Assembly: GCA_016458225.1 (NCBI GenBank)
Contig: JAEMGR010000005.1
Coordinates: 893,577 to 957,576 of the forward strand
DNA length: 64,000 bases
From: Myxococcaceae bacterium JPH2
GTDB lineage: Bacteria; Myxococcota; Myxococcia; Myxococcales; Myxococcaceae
Reading direction: 5' to 3'
Part shown: positions 27,435-36,726 of the stretch, piece after piece
Layout: each line of letters opens with the position of its first letter
Numbering within the stretch: the first letter of the stretch is position 1
Position numbers and translations under genes: made by a program
The notes under the pieces: generated by a model
Databases searched by the model: none
Told to the model about the DNA's origin: nothing
What the model saw: only the letters and a program-made list of their open reading frames with translations

Positions 27435-27905
27435 TCAGTGCGCGGGCTTGGAGATGAGCGCGCGCACCGCATCCAGGTGCTCGTTGGGGATGGGGAGCGA
27501 GAGGTTGTACTGGGCGATGCGCCAGACGCCGCCCTCCTTCACCAGCACGCCCGAGCCTCGGCACGGCCCCATGTTCGTCGTGTCGAGGGCCTCGTCGAAC
27601 CAGGCCACCGCGCCGTCCTGGGAGAGGAAGATGTTGCGCGAGCGGGCCGTGAAGTTCCACGCCTTGCCCTTGGCGAAGTAGGGCTTGGCCCAGGCGCGGA
27701 ACTGGTCCCTCGTCCAGCGCTCCGTCCCATCCGTTCCCAGGTAGACGGCGTCCGGCGTGAAGTGGCCGAAATAGCGCGCCTCGTCCGCGACGGCGGCGGC
27801 GCGATGCCAATCATCCAGCACCGCGGCGACGGCGGCCTTCGGGTCCGCGGGGGCCGGCGTGGGCGCGGCGGACAGGAGGAGGAGCAACAAGGAGACGGTG
27901 GGCAT
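27435..27905 (-). CDS. Exported NTF2/SnoaL-like protein
   Basis: The 156-residue product has a short signal peptide (MPTVSLLLLLLSAAPTPA). The mature part has the NTF2-like cone-fold pattern: AAVLDDWHRAAAVADEARYFGHFTPDAV when read through, then WTRDQFRAWAKPYF and GVLVKEGGVWRIAQYNLSLP. Such proteins bind small ligands or act as enzymes; the family alone does not reveal which. The frame is open far upstream, but the ATG at 27905 puts the signal peptide first. It is divergent from the esterase gene at 27996, with 90 bp between starts. Confidence 0.85.
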   Translation of the reverse strand: MPTVSLLLLLLSAAPTPAPADPKAAVAAVLDDWHRAAAVADEARYFGHFTPDAVYLGTDGTERWTRDQFRAWAKPYFAKGKAWNFTARSRNIFLSQDGAVAWFDEALDTTNMGPCRGSGVLVKEGGVWRIAQYNLSLPIPNEHLDAVRALISKPAH

Positions 27906-27995
27906 GGCTCGGGCCTCGACGGGGAAGACGTTCGAGGTATGAAGCGGCACCGCGCGCCCCCGGGTCAAGGCGCGAGGGAAAGGTGGACGGGCATC

Positions 27996-28775
27996 ATGGT
28001 CCTCGAGTGCTTCGAGGTGGGTTCGGGCGAGCAGCCCACGGTGTTGCTGCATGGCTTCCTGGGCACGGGGAGGAACCTGCGCTCGCTCGCGGTGGCGTGG
28101 AATCAGGCCCAGCCCCAGCGTCGCTTCTTCCTGCCGGACCTCACCGGCCACGGCAGCTCCCCCGCCCTGACGCCCGGCGCGGACCTGGGCACGATGGCGC
28201 GCGACGTGGTGGACACGCTGCGCGCGCGCGGCGTCTCGGGCACGGTGGACTGGGTGGGGCACTCGCTGGGCGGCCGGGTGACGCTCGCGGCCAGCCTGCA
28301 CGCCTCGGACGCGGTGGCGAGCATCACGCTCCTGGACATCGGGCCGGGCCCGGTGCCGCTCGACTTGTCGGAGAGCGGCAAGGTGCTGGACGTGCTCCTG
28401 CGCGCCCGCGCGCGCGCGGAGAACCGCCGCGAGATGCGCGCGGACCTCACCGGGCGGGGCCTCTCCGAGCCGCTGGCGGACTGGCTCCTCATGAACCTCA
28501 TGCCGGACGGAGACGGCGTGCGCTGGCGCTTCGACCGCGAGGCGCTGGGCGTGCTCCACCGGCGCGTCAACGGCGAGGACCTGTGGCCCGCGCTGGAGCG
28601 CCCCGTCCATCCGCCCGCGCGCTGCATCCGAGGCGGACGCGCCCGCTACGTGACGGACGCGGACGCCGCGCGCATGGAGGCCGCGGACTGCCCCGTGGCC
28701 ACGCTTCCCCAGTCCGGGCACTTCGTCCACGTGGACGCGCCGCAAGCGCTGCTGACCTGGCTGTTGGAAAGCTGA
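27996..28775 (+). CDS. Alpha/beta hydrolase, YbfF-type esterase
   Basis: A 259-residue alpha/beta-hydrolase: LLHGFLGTGRNL oxyanion loop, PDLTGHGSSP, nucleophile motif GHSLGG with Ser90, and His242 in SGHFVH. The segment IRGGRARYV matches the YbfF-like subgroup, where the usual late acid position is not an Asp. Cytoplasmic, with no signal peptide. Its stop codon overlaps the start of the next gene (TGATG), so it is translationally coupled with the ZIP transporter. Acyl-ester or thioester hydrolysis is likely; substrate is unknown. Confidence 0.88.
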   Translation: MVLECFEVGSGEQPTVLLHGFLGTGRNLRSLAVAWNQAQPQRRFFLPDLTGHGSSPALTPGADLGTMARDVVDTLRARGVSGTVDWVGHSLGGRVTLAASLHASDAVASITLLDIGPGPVPLDLSESGKVLDVLLRARARAENRREMRADLTGRGLSEPLADWLLMNLMPDGDGVRWRFDREALGVLHRRVNGEDLWPALERPVHPPARCIRGGRARYVTDADAARMEAADCPVATLPQSGHFVHVDAPQALLTWLLES

Positions 28776-29542
28776 TGGACTCGCCCGCCCTGCTCATCTT
28801 CCTCGCCGTGGGACTGGATGGGCTGGCGGGGCTCGCGGGCGGGGTGTTGTCCGAGCGCTGGTTGCAGCGCTACCTGCCGGCGCTGGTGGGCTTCGCCGCG
28901 GGCACCTTGCTGTGCGCGGTGTTCCTGGACCTCTTGCCCGCGGCGACCCAGGCCGAGGGCCCTCGGGCCTTCACCTGGGCCTTCGCCAGCTTCGTGGCCC
29001 TGGCCTTCCTGGAGTGGAGCCTGGGCCACCACCATCACACCCACCCGCCCGCGCTCGGCGAGTCCGAGGCGCCCGCGCACCGGCCTCCCACCCTGCCCGT
29101 CACGCTGCTCGCCTCGGACGCGCTCCACAACGTGGGAGACGGCGCGGCGGTGGCGGCCGCGTTCCTGGTGTCGACGCGCGCGGGCGTGGCCACGGCGCTG
29201 GCCGTCATCGTCCACGAGCTGCCGCAAGAGGTGGGGGACTATGCCCTCTTGCGCGCCTCGGGGTGGAAACGGGGCCGCGCGCTGCTGGCGCTCGCGGGCG
29301 TGCAGCTCACCGCCGCGGTGGGCGCCGCGGGCGTGCTGGTGGGCTCGCACTGGCTGCCGTCGCTGAACGGCACGGTGCTGGCCATCGCGGGCGGCAGCTT
29401 CCTGTACATCGGCGCGGTGGACCTGCTGCCCGAGCTGCGCCACGGCGGCCAATCGCGTCAGCGCATCGTGGGCTTCGTCGCCGGCCTGGCGCTCATCGTC
29501 GCGCTGCAGCTCGTGGAGGGCGCGCTGGGCCTGCACGACTGA
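28775..29542 (+). CDS. ZIP-family metal transporter
   Basis: The 255-residue membrane protein has about eight hydrophobic helices and both ZIP signature helices: SDALHNVGDGAAVAAAF (TM4) and IVHELPQEVGDYALL (TM5), which form the binuclear metal site. A histidine-rich loop (GHHHHTH) between TM3 and TM4 is typical of zinc/iron transporters. The start overlaps the preceding stop by one base. ZIP proteins move Zn, Fe or Mn into the cytoplasm; the metal here is not known. The stop lies 3 bp from that of the opposing caspase-like gene. Confidence 0.93.
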   Translation: MDSPALLIFLAVGLDGLAGLAGGVLSERWLQRYLPALVGFAAGTLLCAVFLDLLPAATQAEGPRAFTWAFASFVALAFLEWSLGHHHHTHPPALGESEAPAHRPPTLPVTLLASDALHNVGDGAAVAAAFLVSTRAGVATALAVIVHELPQEVGDYALLRASGWKRGRALLALAGVQLTAAVGAAGVLVGSHWLPSLNGTVLAIAGGSFLYIGAVDLLPELRHGGQSRQRIVGFVAGLALIVALQLVEGALGLHD

Positions 29543-29545
29543 GCC

Positions 29546-31693
29546 TCAAATGCGCACGCCCACCACCAGCCCCGGCCACATCCGGTTGCGCGTGCGGGCA
29601 CTCCCCACCTCGAACTGAGGCATCCAGGAGATGCCCCGATCCTCGTCGTCCTGGGGCGTGCGGTAGTAGTTCACCACCGGGCCCGCGAAGAGGGCGAAGC
29701 GGCGCTTGAGTTCCCACGCCATCACCGCGCGCAGCCGGTACAGCGAGTTGGCAGGGCCCGAGCCCATCAGGTGCGGCGACCAGCCGCCGTAGGCGATGTC
29801 CGCGTCGAGCGAGTAGCGCTCCTCCGCGCCCAGGGGCAGGTGCATGCCCATGCCCACCATGGTCACCATCCGGTAGCTGTGCGCCCAGGGGCTGATGCCC
29901 GCCGACACCAGCACGTACACGCGCTGGTTGCCGTACTTGAGGCCCATGCTCACCGGGGAGATGTCGTCCGCCGCCAGCTCCACCACCAGCCGACCGCGCT
30001 TGACGATGCTGAGGATGCCGATGGGCACCGTCACGTCGTCCGCGATGTTCAGCACGCCCAGCTGGAGCCCGCGCACCACACCGCCCACGTTCACCAGCCC
30101 CACCTGCACGCCCGTGGCGTCATCCGACATGTTGAACAGGCCGAGCTGCACGCCGCTCAAGCGCTGCGCCACGTTGACGCCAATGGCGGCCTGCATGCCA
30201 GACATGAGCCCATCCGTGCGGTTCGCGGTGACGCCCATCTGGAGCCCCGTGAAGCTCCCGTGCGCCACGTTGACGAGCCCCGCGGCCTGCATGCCCTTGC
30301 TGTCCGCGAACGCCAGGTTGGCGCCGAACGCGAGCTGGAGGCCGCGCGACTCGCCCCCCGCCACGTTGGCCAGCCCGGACACCTGGAGCCCCTCGAACGT
30401 ACCGTCCACCCACCCCACGCCTCCCGCCAGCCCCACGCCGCGAAGCTGCGACGAGCGCACCGCCAGCGCGCCCAGCGCCACGTGGTTGAGGCCGCGCCCA
30501 CCCCACAGCGAGGACGTGGACAGCGGTGGCACCAGCGACACGTTGAGCGCCACGCGCGGCACGTCCTCTTCCTCCGTCGTCGCGACGGCCGGCGCCACGG
30601 TGCCCTTGCCCCCGCGCGAGGCGGTGCGCGTGAGCGTCACCGGGACGAAGTCCGCCGCGCGCAGCACGCCCCCGTCGCGGCCCGACACGCCCAGCTCCGC
30701 CTCGAAGCGCTGCAGCGGCCGCTCCAGCGTGACGTGGTAGCGCCCCGGCTCCAGCCCCAGCGCCACGCGGCGGCCCGCGAGCTTCTGGAGCTCCGCCACG
30801 AGCTGGTTGCCCCAGTTGCGCACGAACAGGCGCCCGTCCACGTCCTCCGCCACGGACAGCCGCGAGCCCGAGCCGCGCAGGTCCGTCAGCACCACGTCCC
30901 CGCTGCCCGCGAGCTGGATGTCATACGCCGCATGCTGCGGCCCGCCCTGCGAGCGCTCGGTGCGCGCGAGCGTCTCGTGGAAGGCGAACTGGTAGGCCTC
31001 ATGCAGCGTGACGCGGCCGTCCGCGTTGCCGTCCGCCGCGCCGCGCAGGCCGCTCACCAGGAAGTGCGTGAAGAAGGACGCGCCCAGCGTGTCCGACTCC
31101 TGCGCCACCTCGTCCGCGGAGCTGGAGGCGAGGTAGGCGTGGCCGCGCACCTGCGAGGACGCGTCGGTGAGGAACGCGGGCCGCTTCAGCCCACCCTTGG
31201 AGCGGGTGAGCGCGCCGGAGCCACATGAGTCCAGGATGGCGATGCGCACATCCACGGAGACCTCGCCCAACAGCCGGCGCAGGTCCTCGTAGGGCAGGCG
31301 CTCGCCGCGGGGCAAGAGGCCGTCCGCGTCCGAGTGCCCCGAGTAGTACAGCACCAGCTCGCGGCGCGCGCTGTCCGCGGGCGCGGCGTCCACCAGGGCC
31401 TTCATGCGCCCCAGCGCCGCCACGAGCGCGGCCCGGTCCGCCTCCAACAGCAGCACCTGGTCCACCGGAGCCACGCCGCCCAGCTCGCCCAGCACGCGAG
31501 ACACCGCCAGCGCGTCCGAGCCGGCGTAGCGCAGCCGGTCACGCCCCGCGCCGCCCTCGCTGGAGCCCACCACGAGCGCGAAGCGCCGCAGCGTGACGCC
31601 CGCCTCCTCCGTCTGAGGCGCGGCGAGTGCTCCGGAGGCGCCGAACAGGCACATCCCCAAGACCAGCACCGCGGCGCGGCGTCTCCACCCCAT
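29546..31693 (-). CDS. Exported caspase-like (C14) protein with GxQxGxxN repeats
   Basis: The product (715 residues from this start) has a signal peptide (GWRRRAAVLVLGMCLFGASG). A caspase/metacaspase p20-type domain follows at about residues 35-280, with the catalytic dyad His120 (YYSGHSDADG) and Cys157 (AILDSCGSG). Further on, residues about 430-550 are a tandem repeat of roughly 20 residues with a G-(L/M/V)-Q-x-G-x-x-N core (GLQMGVTANRT, GVQLGLFNMSD, GVQVGLVNVGG, GLQLGVLNIAD). The C-terminus looks like outer-membrane beta strands. The start is uncertain: an ATG at 31717 is also in frame, and the SD-like GAGGGGG is too close to 31693. It lies 112 bp behind the receptor-operon lipoprotein and may be co-transcribed. 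Confidence 0.85.
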   Translation of the reverse strand: MGWRRRAAVLVLGMCLFGASGALAAPQTEEAGVTLRRFALVVGSSEGGAGRDRLRYAGSDALAVSRVLGELGGVAPVDQVLLLEADRAALVAALGRMKALVDAAPADSARRELVLYYSGHSDADGLLPRGERLPYEDLRRLLGEVSVDVRIAILDSCGSGALTRSKGGLKRPAFLTDASSQVRGHAYLASSSADEVAQESDTLGASFFTHFLVSGLRGAADGNADGRVTLHEAYQFAFHETLARTERSQGGPQHAAYDIQLAGSGDVVLTDLRGSGSRLSVAEDVDGRLFVRNWGNQLVAELQKLAGRRVALGLEPGRYHVTLERPLQRFEAELGVSGRDGGVLRAADFVPVTLTRTASRGGKGTVAPAVATTEEEDVPRVALNVSLVPPLSTSSLWGGRGLNHVALGALAVRSSQLRGVGLAGGVGWVDGTFEGLQVSGLANVAGGESRGLQLAFGANLAFADSKGMQAAGLVNVAHGSFTGLQMGVTANRTDGLMSGMQAAIGVNVAQRLSGVQLGLFNMSDDATGVQVGLVNVGGVVRGLQLGVLNIADDVTVPIGILSIVKRGRLVVELAADDISPVSMGLKYGNQRVYVLVSAGISPWAHSYRMVTMVGMGMHLPLGAEERYSLDADIAYGGWSPHLMGSGPANSLYRLRAVMAWELKRRFALFAGPVVNYYRTPQDDEDRGISWMPQFEVGSARTRNRMWPGLVVGVRI

Positions 31694-31805
31694 TTCCCCC
31701 TCAGCTCTGCCGTGCATCTCTAGTCCGAAGCCCGCGCGTCGCTCCGGCCGGGTCGCGCGCGGGCTTCCTGCATAGCGCCTCACCCCACCCCGGGGCGAGT
31801 CCTCT

Positions 31806-32735
31806 TCACGGCGACCAGTGCAGGCGCCTGCTGACCCAGGACTGCCCACCTCGGCCGTCGCGCACCACGGCCCAGAACACCACGTCGCGCGCCTCGCCCA
31901 ACTCCTCGGGCGGCTCCCACTCGGTGCGATGGCGCCCCGGCTGACCGCCGAAGTCCGTGCCGCCCGTCACCTGGGGGGAGAACTCGCCGAAGGTGGCGAA
32001 CCACGTGATGATCCACGACTCCTTGAGGTGCACCGCCTGCTGGTACTCGCGCAGGCCCGGCACGATGTACTCCTCCTGGAGCGCGGACACGTCCTCGGCC
32101 TGGAGCACGAAGGGGCCCTTGCCGTGGATCTCGGGCACCCCCGACGCGCTCCACGACTCACCCTCCAGACGCAGGCCGGGCAGCGTGGGGTTCACGTTGG
32201 GCTTCATGCCCTCCACCAGCGGGCACCAGAAGACCATGAGCTTCTGGGCGTAGACCTCCTCGTTCCCCGCCTTCGCGTGGAGCACCAGCGGCATGCGCAC
32301 CCCGCCCAGCCCCTGGTACGGGTCCTTCTCCTTCACGCGAACGAGCAGCGGCGTGCCGTCCTCGGAGGTCGTGTCGCCGGGGTGGATGGCGAGGGACAGC
32401 TCCCCCTCGTTGGTGGAGCCCTCCGCCAGCTTCACCCGGTTGGCGGTGTCCGAGCAGGTGGTGTCATCCGCATCCGCGCACGCCCACAGCGTGTACTGGA
32501 TGGGGCGGCCCTGGCCGTTGGGGTCCACGAGCAGCGCGCGGAACGTCACCTCGGAGCGCAGCGAGTCGATGGCCTCGTCCGTCAGCTCGCAGATGGGGGC
32601 ATACAGCTCCGGGCGCTCGGTGGAGAGACCGAGCACGCGGAAGTCGTGCACCAGGTCCGGCTTGTCCTTGGGGTCGACACAGGCCACGGCACCCAACGCG
32701 AGCACCAGGCCCCAGCACTTCATGAAGGCCTTCAT
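31806..32735 (-). CDS. Lipoprotein encoded with TonB-dependent receptor
   Basis: The 309-residue product has a lipoprotein signal peptide (MKAFMKCWGLVLALGAVACV, lipobox AVAC). The mature protein is acidic and contains several cysteines (ICELTDEA, LWACADADDTTCSD). It has a predicted beta-rich body ending in a strand-rich domain with VVRDGRGGQSWVSRRLHW, of Ig-like character. It is not a named family that I recognise. The ATG at 32735 is one base after the receptor stop, with AAAGGTAG upstream, so the two are coupled. A surface ligand-binding partner of the receptor is the natural guess, by analogy with other receptor-lipoprotein pairs. Confidence 0.85.
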   Translation of the reverse strand: MKAFMKCWGLVLALGAVACVDPKDKPDLVHDFRVLGLSTERPELYAPICELTDEAIDSLRSEVTFRALLVDPNGQGRPIQYTLWACADADDTTCSDTANRVKLAEGSTNEGELSLAIHPGDTTSEDGTPLLVRVKEKDPYQGLGGVRMPLVLHAKAGNEEVYAQKLMVFWCPLVEGMKPNVNPTLPGLRLEGESWSASGVPEIHGKGPFVLQAEDVSALQEEYIVPGLREYQQAVHLKESWIITWFATFGEFSPQVTGGTDFGGQPGRHRTEWEPPEELGEARDVVFWAVVRDGRGGQSWVSRRLHWSP

Positions 32736-32736
32736 C

Positions 32737-35445
32737 TCAGAAACTACCTTTCATGCCCATGACGGGGAGGATGGGGATGCCCGGGACCTTGTACTGCTCG
32801 CGGTACCGGTAGTCGTCGAACACGAACTCGGTGTTCTTCTTGTTGTAGAGGTTCTGCACGTCCAGGTACGCGGTCAGCGTCCAGCTCTGGAACTGCCAGC
32901 TCTTGTCCACGCGCACGTCGAGCTGATGGAACGTGTCCGTGCGAGCGGAGAAGAACGCGCCTCGCGTCGCTTCGAACTCGTTGCCGTCGCCGCGATAGAT
33001 GTCGTAGCGGTGCGCGAGCGGCGTGGTGGGGCGGCCCGTGGTGAGCCGGAAGCGGCCACCCAGCTCCCAGCCGTTGCCCAGCACGTAGCCGGCCACCAGC
33101 GTGAGGATGTGAGACTGGTCCCACGGGCTCAGGCCGTAGGCGTTGTCGCTGCCCTCACCGCCGAAGAGCGGATCCTTGATGGAGGGCATGGGGCCCGCGC
33201 GGCCGTCCTCGGCGTGGCTGAAGGTGTACGACAGCCAGCCGTGCACCTTGTCCGAGGCCGAGGCGCGCTCCTTCTTCACCATCACCTCCACGCCGTAGGC
33301 CTTGCCCACGCCGTCGTTGCTGAAGCGCTCCTGCACCACGCCGCCGCCTTCCTGCGGCAACACCTGGCCGGGCTCCACCACGTTCTTGAAGCGGCGGTTG
33401 TAGAAGCCCGTCACGTCCACGTTGAGCACGTCCGTGAGGCGGTGCTCCAGGCCCAGGCTCGCCTGGAACGCGCGCTGGTAGCCCAGCTTCGGGTTGCCGT
33501 ACGGGAGCGTGATGAACTGGAACGTGTCCGGGTTCTGGCTGTAGAGGCCCGCCGAGCCCTTGAGCGACGTCCGCTCGGTGGCCGCGTAGCGCAGCCACAG
33601 GCGCGGATCGAGCGCGAGGTTGTAGCGGTCGTGGACGCGCTGGAGGTTGCCGCGCACGCCCGGGGTGAGCGTGAAGGCGCCCAGCTTGAGGTCCGACTCC
33701 CAGAACAGGCCGCCGTCGAAGCCGTTGACGGACAGCTGCTCATGGAGCATCTCCGCCTCGGGCGACGCGCCGGGGAAGGGCACGTACTCGGTGCGGGCCG
33801 GAGTGGGGATGTCCACCTTCGCGGTCAGGTGATCGAAGTAGACGTCCACGCCCGTGCGCATGGTGAGCGCGCTGGACAGCTCCAGCGACAGGACCTCGCG
33901 CGCGCCCATCGAGGAGATGGTGTCCACCTCGTGGTAGGTGCCCACGTTCGTGATGGCCTTGTCCAAGCCCACGTACGGCGTGAACACGGACGTGATGTTG
34001 CCCAGCCGGTACGTCCAGTCGCCCTTCACGCGGTGGAAGTTGGTGTGCGTGTCGATCTTCAGGTCGCGGTCGGTCTTCTCGCCCGAGGACACGATGCGCA
34101 GCTGATCATCCGCGCCGAACGCCATGACGTAGCCGGTGCTGCGCCCCACGCCCGGCATCGGGGCTTCCTTGGTGCGCGCGCCGAAGTCCACGCGCAGCTG
34201 GTAGTCCCAATACTTGGGCACCACCGTCAGCGACTTGCCGTCGTCCTTGGGGAGGAAGGCGGGCAGGAGCACGTCGATGTACGAGCGCCGGGCCGCGGCC
34301 GACACGCTGACGCCGTTGGTGATGGGCGCCTCCACGAAGAAGCCCGCGTCCAGCGCGTCTGCCTTCAAGGAGCCGTGCAGCGTGTCCGCGGCGCCCTTGC
34401 GCGTGGCCACGTCCACCACGCCGCCCACCGCGCGGCCGTACTGGCTGCCGTAGCCACCGGGGTAGAAGTCGATGGAGTCGACGAACTCGCCGTTCACCAC
34501 CGAGGGGCCGCCCAGGAGGTGGAACAGGAGCGGGATGCGCACGCCGTCCATCAGCGTGGCCGTCTGCCCGGGGTTGGAGCCGCGCACCAGCAGCTCGCCG
34601 GACATGAACGGCGCGCGGGCCACGCCCGGCAGGTTCTGGAGGACGCGGATGGGGTCACCGAAGGTGCCCGGCGTCTTCTGGATCTCCTCGCGGGTCATCG
34701 TGCGGCGTACGACTTCCTTCTTGGGCCGCTCGGAGCGAATCACCGTCTCGAAGGCGCTGCCCTTGGGGACCAGGTAGAACAACACCTCGGTGGTCTCGTT
34801 GGGCTTGAGCGTCTCGGTCGTCTGGTAGAGCTGGAAGTTGGAGGCGACCACGCGCACCGCGCACTCGCCCGGGTCCACCTCCAACGAGAAGCGACCGTCC
34901 GCGTCCGACGTGGCCTCCGGCGCCTCGGGATCATCCCCGCAGCGCACCGTGGCGGCCGCCACGCGCGAGCGGCTGCCGCGGGAGATGAGCTGCCCGGTGA
35001 GGATGGCGCGCGGCTTGGGCGCCTCGGCGGCGGGCTGTCCCTCGGGCGTGGCCGGCGCGGTGAGGGTGAAGTGGTAGACGTACTCCACCTGCACGGCGGA
35101 GGGCACGCCGTCCACCTCGGCGGGCGAGAACACGAACTGGCGCACCGCGGCGACCGCGGCCTCGTCGAAGCCGTGGCCCACGCTCTCGGCGGGCTTCACC
35201 TCCGCGACGGTGCCGTCCTCGGCGATGGTGACGATCAGCTTCACGTCGGCGGTGAGGCCCTGTGCGCGGGCCTCGGCCGGATACTGCGCCTCCACGGACT
35301 GCAGGAGGGACGGGGCCTTGGTGAGCTGGGGCGCGGGCTTCTGCGCCTCGGGCGGGGGTGAGGTCTTCTGCTGGGCGGGAGCGGCCGTGCTCAGCAACAG
35401 CGAGGCGGCAAGCAGCGCGCCTCGGGCATGCAGGGTCGAGGACAT
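32737..35445 (-). CDS. TonB-dependent receptor with N-terminal TonB_C-like domain
   Basis: A 902-residue outer-membrane receptor. Order: signal peptide (about 1-25); a TonB C-terminal-like domain at about 45-135 (AQYPAEARAQGLTADVKLIV, VRQFVFSPAEVDG); a carboxypeptidase-regulatory-like domain at about 150-235 (TSDADGRFSLEVDPGE); a plug with IRVLQNLPGV and LLVRGSNPGQTATLMDGV; and a 22-strand-type barrel ending in a C-terminal Phe (GMKGSF). The N-terminal TonB_C-like fusion is unusual for a receptor, because this domain normally sits on the energy-transducing TonB. Oar-like receptors are the nearest myxobacterial relatives by layout. Substrate is unknown. It lies behind exbB, exbD and tonB and is followed by its lipoprotein partner. 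Confidence 0.92.
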   Translation of the reverse strand: MSSTLHARGALLAASLLLSTAAPAQQKTSPPPEAQKPAPQLTKAPSLLQSVEAQYPAEARAQGLTADVKLIVTIAEDGTVAEVKPAESVGHGFDEAAVAAVRQFVFSPAEVDGVPSAVQVEYVYHFTLTAPATPEGQPAAEAPKPRAILTGQLISRGSRSRVAAATVRCGDDPEAPEATSDADGRFSLEVDPGECAVRVVASNFQLYQTTETLKPNETTEVLFYLVPKGSAFETVIRSERPKKEVVRRTMTREEIQKTPGTFGDPIRVLQNLPGVARAPFMSGELLVRGSNPGQTATLMDGVRIPLLFHLLGGPSVVNGEFVDSIDFYPGGYGSQYGRAVGGVVDVATRKGAADTLHGSLKADALDAGFFVEAPITNGVSVSAAARRSYIDVLLPAFLPKDDGKSLTVVPKYWDYQLRVDFGARTKEAPMPGVGRSTGYVMAFGADDQLRIVSSGEKTDRDLKIDTHTNFHRVKGDWTYRLGNITSVFTPYVGLDKAITNVGTYHEVDTISSMGAREVLSLELSSALTMRTGVDVYFDHLTAKVDIPTPARTEYVPFPGASPEAEMLHEQLSVNGFDGGLFWESDLKLGAFTLTPGVRGNLQRVHDRYNLALDPRLWLRYAATERTSLKGSAGLYSQNPDTFQFITLPYGNPKLGYQRAFQASLGLEHRLTDVLNVDVTGFYNRRFKNVVEPGQVLPQEGGGVVQERFSNDGVGKAYGVEVMVKKERASASDKVHGWLSYTFSHAEDGRAGPMPSIKDPLFGGEGSDNAYGLSPWDQSHILTLVAGYVLGNGWELGGRFRLTTGRPTTPLAHRYDIYRGDGNEFEATRGAFFSARTDTFHQLDVRVDKSWQFQSWTLTAYLDVQNLYNKKNTEFVFDDYRYREQYKVPGIPILPVMGMKGSF

Positions 35446-35493
35446 GGAGTCAGGAGGACCGACAGGGGATGGGTGTGGAGGGCTCGCGGGTGC

Positions 35494-36285
35494 TCAGTCG
35501 AGCAGGAACGTATACGCGTACTTCATCTCGGTGGAGACAGGCTCGCCGTGCTTGATGGCGGGCTTGAAGCGGAAGCGCATGACCGCGTCGCGCGCCGCCT
35601 CGTTCAGCCCGTAGCCCGGGCCTGACACGATGCGAGCGGCCACGACCTTGCCCTCGAGGTCGATGGTGATGGCCAGCGTCACCGTCCCCTCGATGCCCGC
35701 CCGGCGCGCTTCGTCCGGATAGGGAATCTTCACCTCGCTGGCCAGCGAGGGCTCGCTGTCCACCTGGTAGATGGGCGTGTACTTCGGGGCCGAGTACGCC
35801 TTCACTTCCTTGGGCGCGGTGGCCTTCTCCGCGGTGCGGCCGTACAGCGTGTTGCCCACCGCCGCCGCGAAGCCACCGGACGCGGTGGTGGAGGACATGG
35901 AGATGCCCACCACGAGGGGCGCCTTGGTGGGCGCGGGCGTGTCATTGGGCGGAGGCGGCGCGTCGGGCGGAGGCGGGGGCAGCGGCTTGGGGGCCTCGGC
36001 CACCTTCACGGGAGGAGGGCGCGCGGGCCGGGCCTTGGGGGGCGGCGGCTTGGGCTCCTCCTTCTTCTCCTCCACGGGAGGCGGCGGGGCCGGAGGCTTG
36101 ACCACCTCCACCATCACCATCTCCACGGGACGCTGGGGCTGGCCCAGGGTGGGAGCGCGGGTGTTGAGCACCACGAGCGCCACACCGTGCAGCGCGAGCG
36201 AGCCCACCACGAAGCCCACCAGCACCCCATTGCCGCCGCGCCGCGGGAGCCTCAGCGCGACGTTGTCGAGAACCATCTGCGTCAT
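35494..36285 (-). CDS. tonB: Energy transducer TonB
   Basis: A 263-residue protein with a single N-terminal membrane anchor (GNGVLVGFVVGSLALHGVAL, including the His of the TonB anchor). A long proline-rich periplasmic spacer follows (PPAPPPPVEEKKEEPKPPPP), then a C-terminal TonB domain (KIPYPDEARRAGIEGTVTLA ... GLNEAARDAVMRFRFKPAI). It carries energy from ExbBD to outer-membrane receptors. It lies directly downstream of exbD (10 bp) and upstream of the receptor (48 bp), so it is probably dedicated to that receptor. Confidence 0.93.
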   Translation of the reverse strand: MTQMVLDNVALRLPRRGGNGVLVGFVVGSLALHGVALVVLNTRAPTLGQPQRPVEMVMVEVVKPPAPPPPVEEKKEEPKPPPPKARPARPPPVKVAEAPKPLPPPPPDAPPPPNDTPAPTKAPLVVGISMSSTTASGGFAAAVGNTLYGRTAEKATAPKEVKAYSAPKYTPIYQVDSEPSLASEVKIPYPDEARRAGIEGTVTLAITIDLEGKVVAARIVSGPGYGLNEAARDAVMRFRFKPAIKHGEPVSTEMKYAYTFLLD

Positions 36286-36295
36286 GGGAGCACCG

Positions 36296-36724
36296 TCAGC
36301 CCGCCGAAGGCACGGGGGCCACGTCCTTCTCGATGTTGAGGGCGAACTTGGCGATGCCCTGGCCCTTCACCACGTCGATGAGCCGCATCACCCGGCCGTA
36401 CGGGATGGTCTGGTCCGCGCTGATGATGGCGCGCGTGTCCTTGTCCTTGGCCACGGCCTCGGCCACCTTGCGAGACAGGTCCGCCTCGCTGACCTCGGCG
36501 CCGTCGAAGAAGAACTTCCCTTCCTTGTCGAGCACCACGTTGACCAGACCTTGAACCGTCTCGCCGCCATTGGCCGCGCGGGGCAGGTCCACTTCCACCG
36601 TCTCGCGGACGATGAAGTTGGCGGTCACCATGAAGATGATGAGCAGCACCAGCACCACGTCGACCAGCGGAGTGACGTTGATGCCTGTGATTTCCTCGTC
36701 GTTGTCAGACGCGCCGCCGGCCAT
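36296..36724 (-). CDS. exbD: Biopolymer transporter ExbD/TolR
   Basis: The 142-residue protein shows the ExbD/TolR plan. The N-terminal segment ITGINVTPLVDVVLVLLIIFMV contains the critical membrane Asp (PLVD); a periplasmic domain follows with SADQTIPYGRVMRLIDVVKGQGIAKF when read through. With ExbB it forms the proton-driven stator that energises TonB. It starts 2 bp after the exbB stop codon. Confidence 0.95.
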   Translation of the reverse strand: MAGGASDNDEEITGINVTPLVDVVLVLLIIFMVTANFIVRETVEVDLPRAANGGETVQGLVNVVLDKEGKFFFDGAEVSEADLSRKVAEAVAKDKDTRAIISADQTIPYGRVMRLIDVVKGQGIAKFALNIEKDVAPVPSAG

Positions 36725-36726
36725 GA

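Noticed and set aside
32293..35361. Very long open frame on the plus strand opposite the TonB receptor and lipoprotein
   Set aside because: Low-complexity His/Arg/Val-rich translation antisense to well-matched genes; it arises from GC-rich codon bias.
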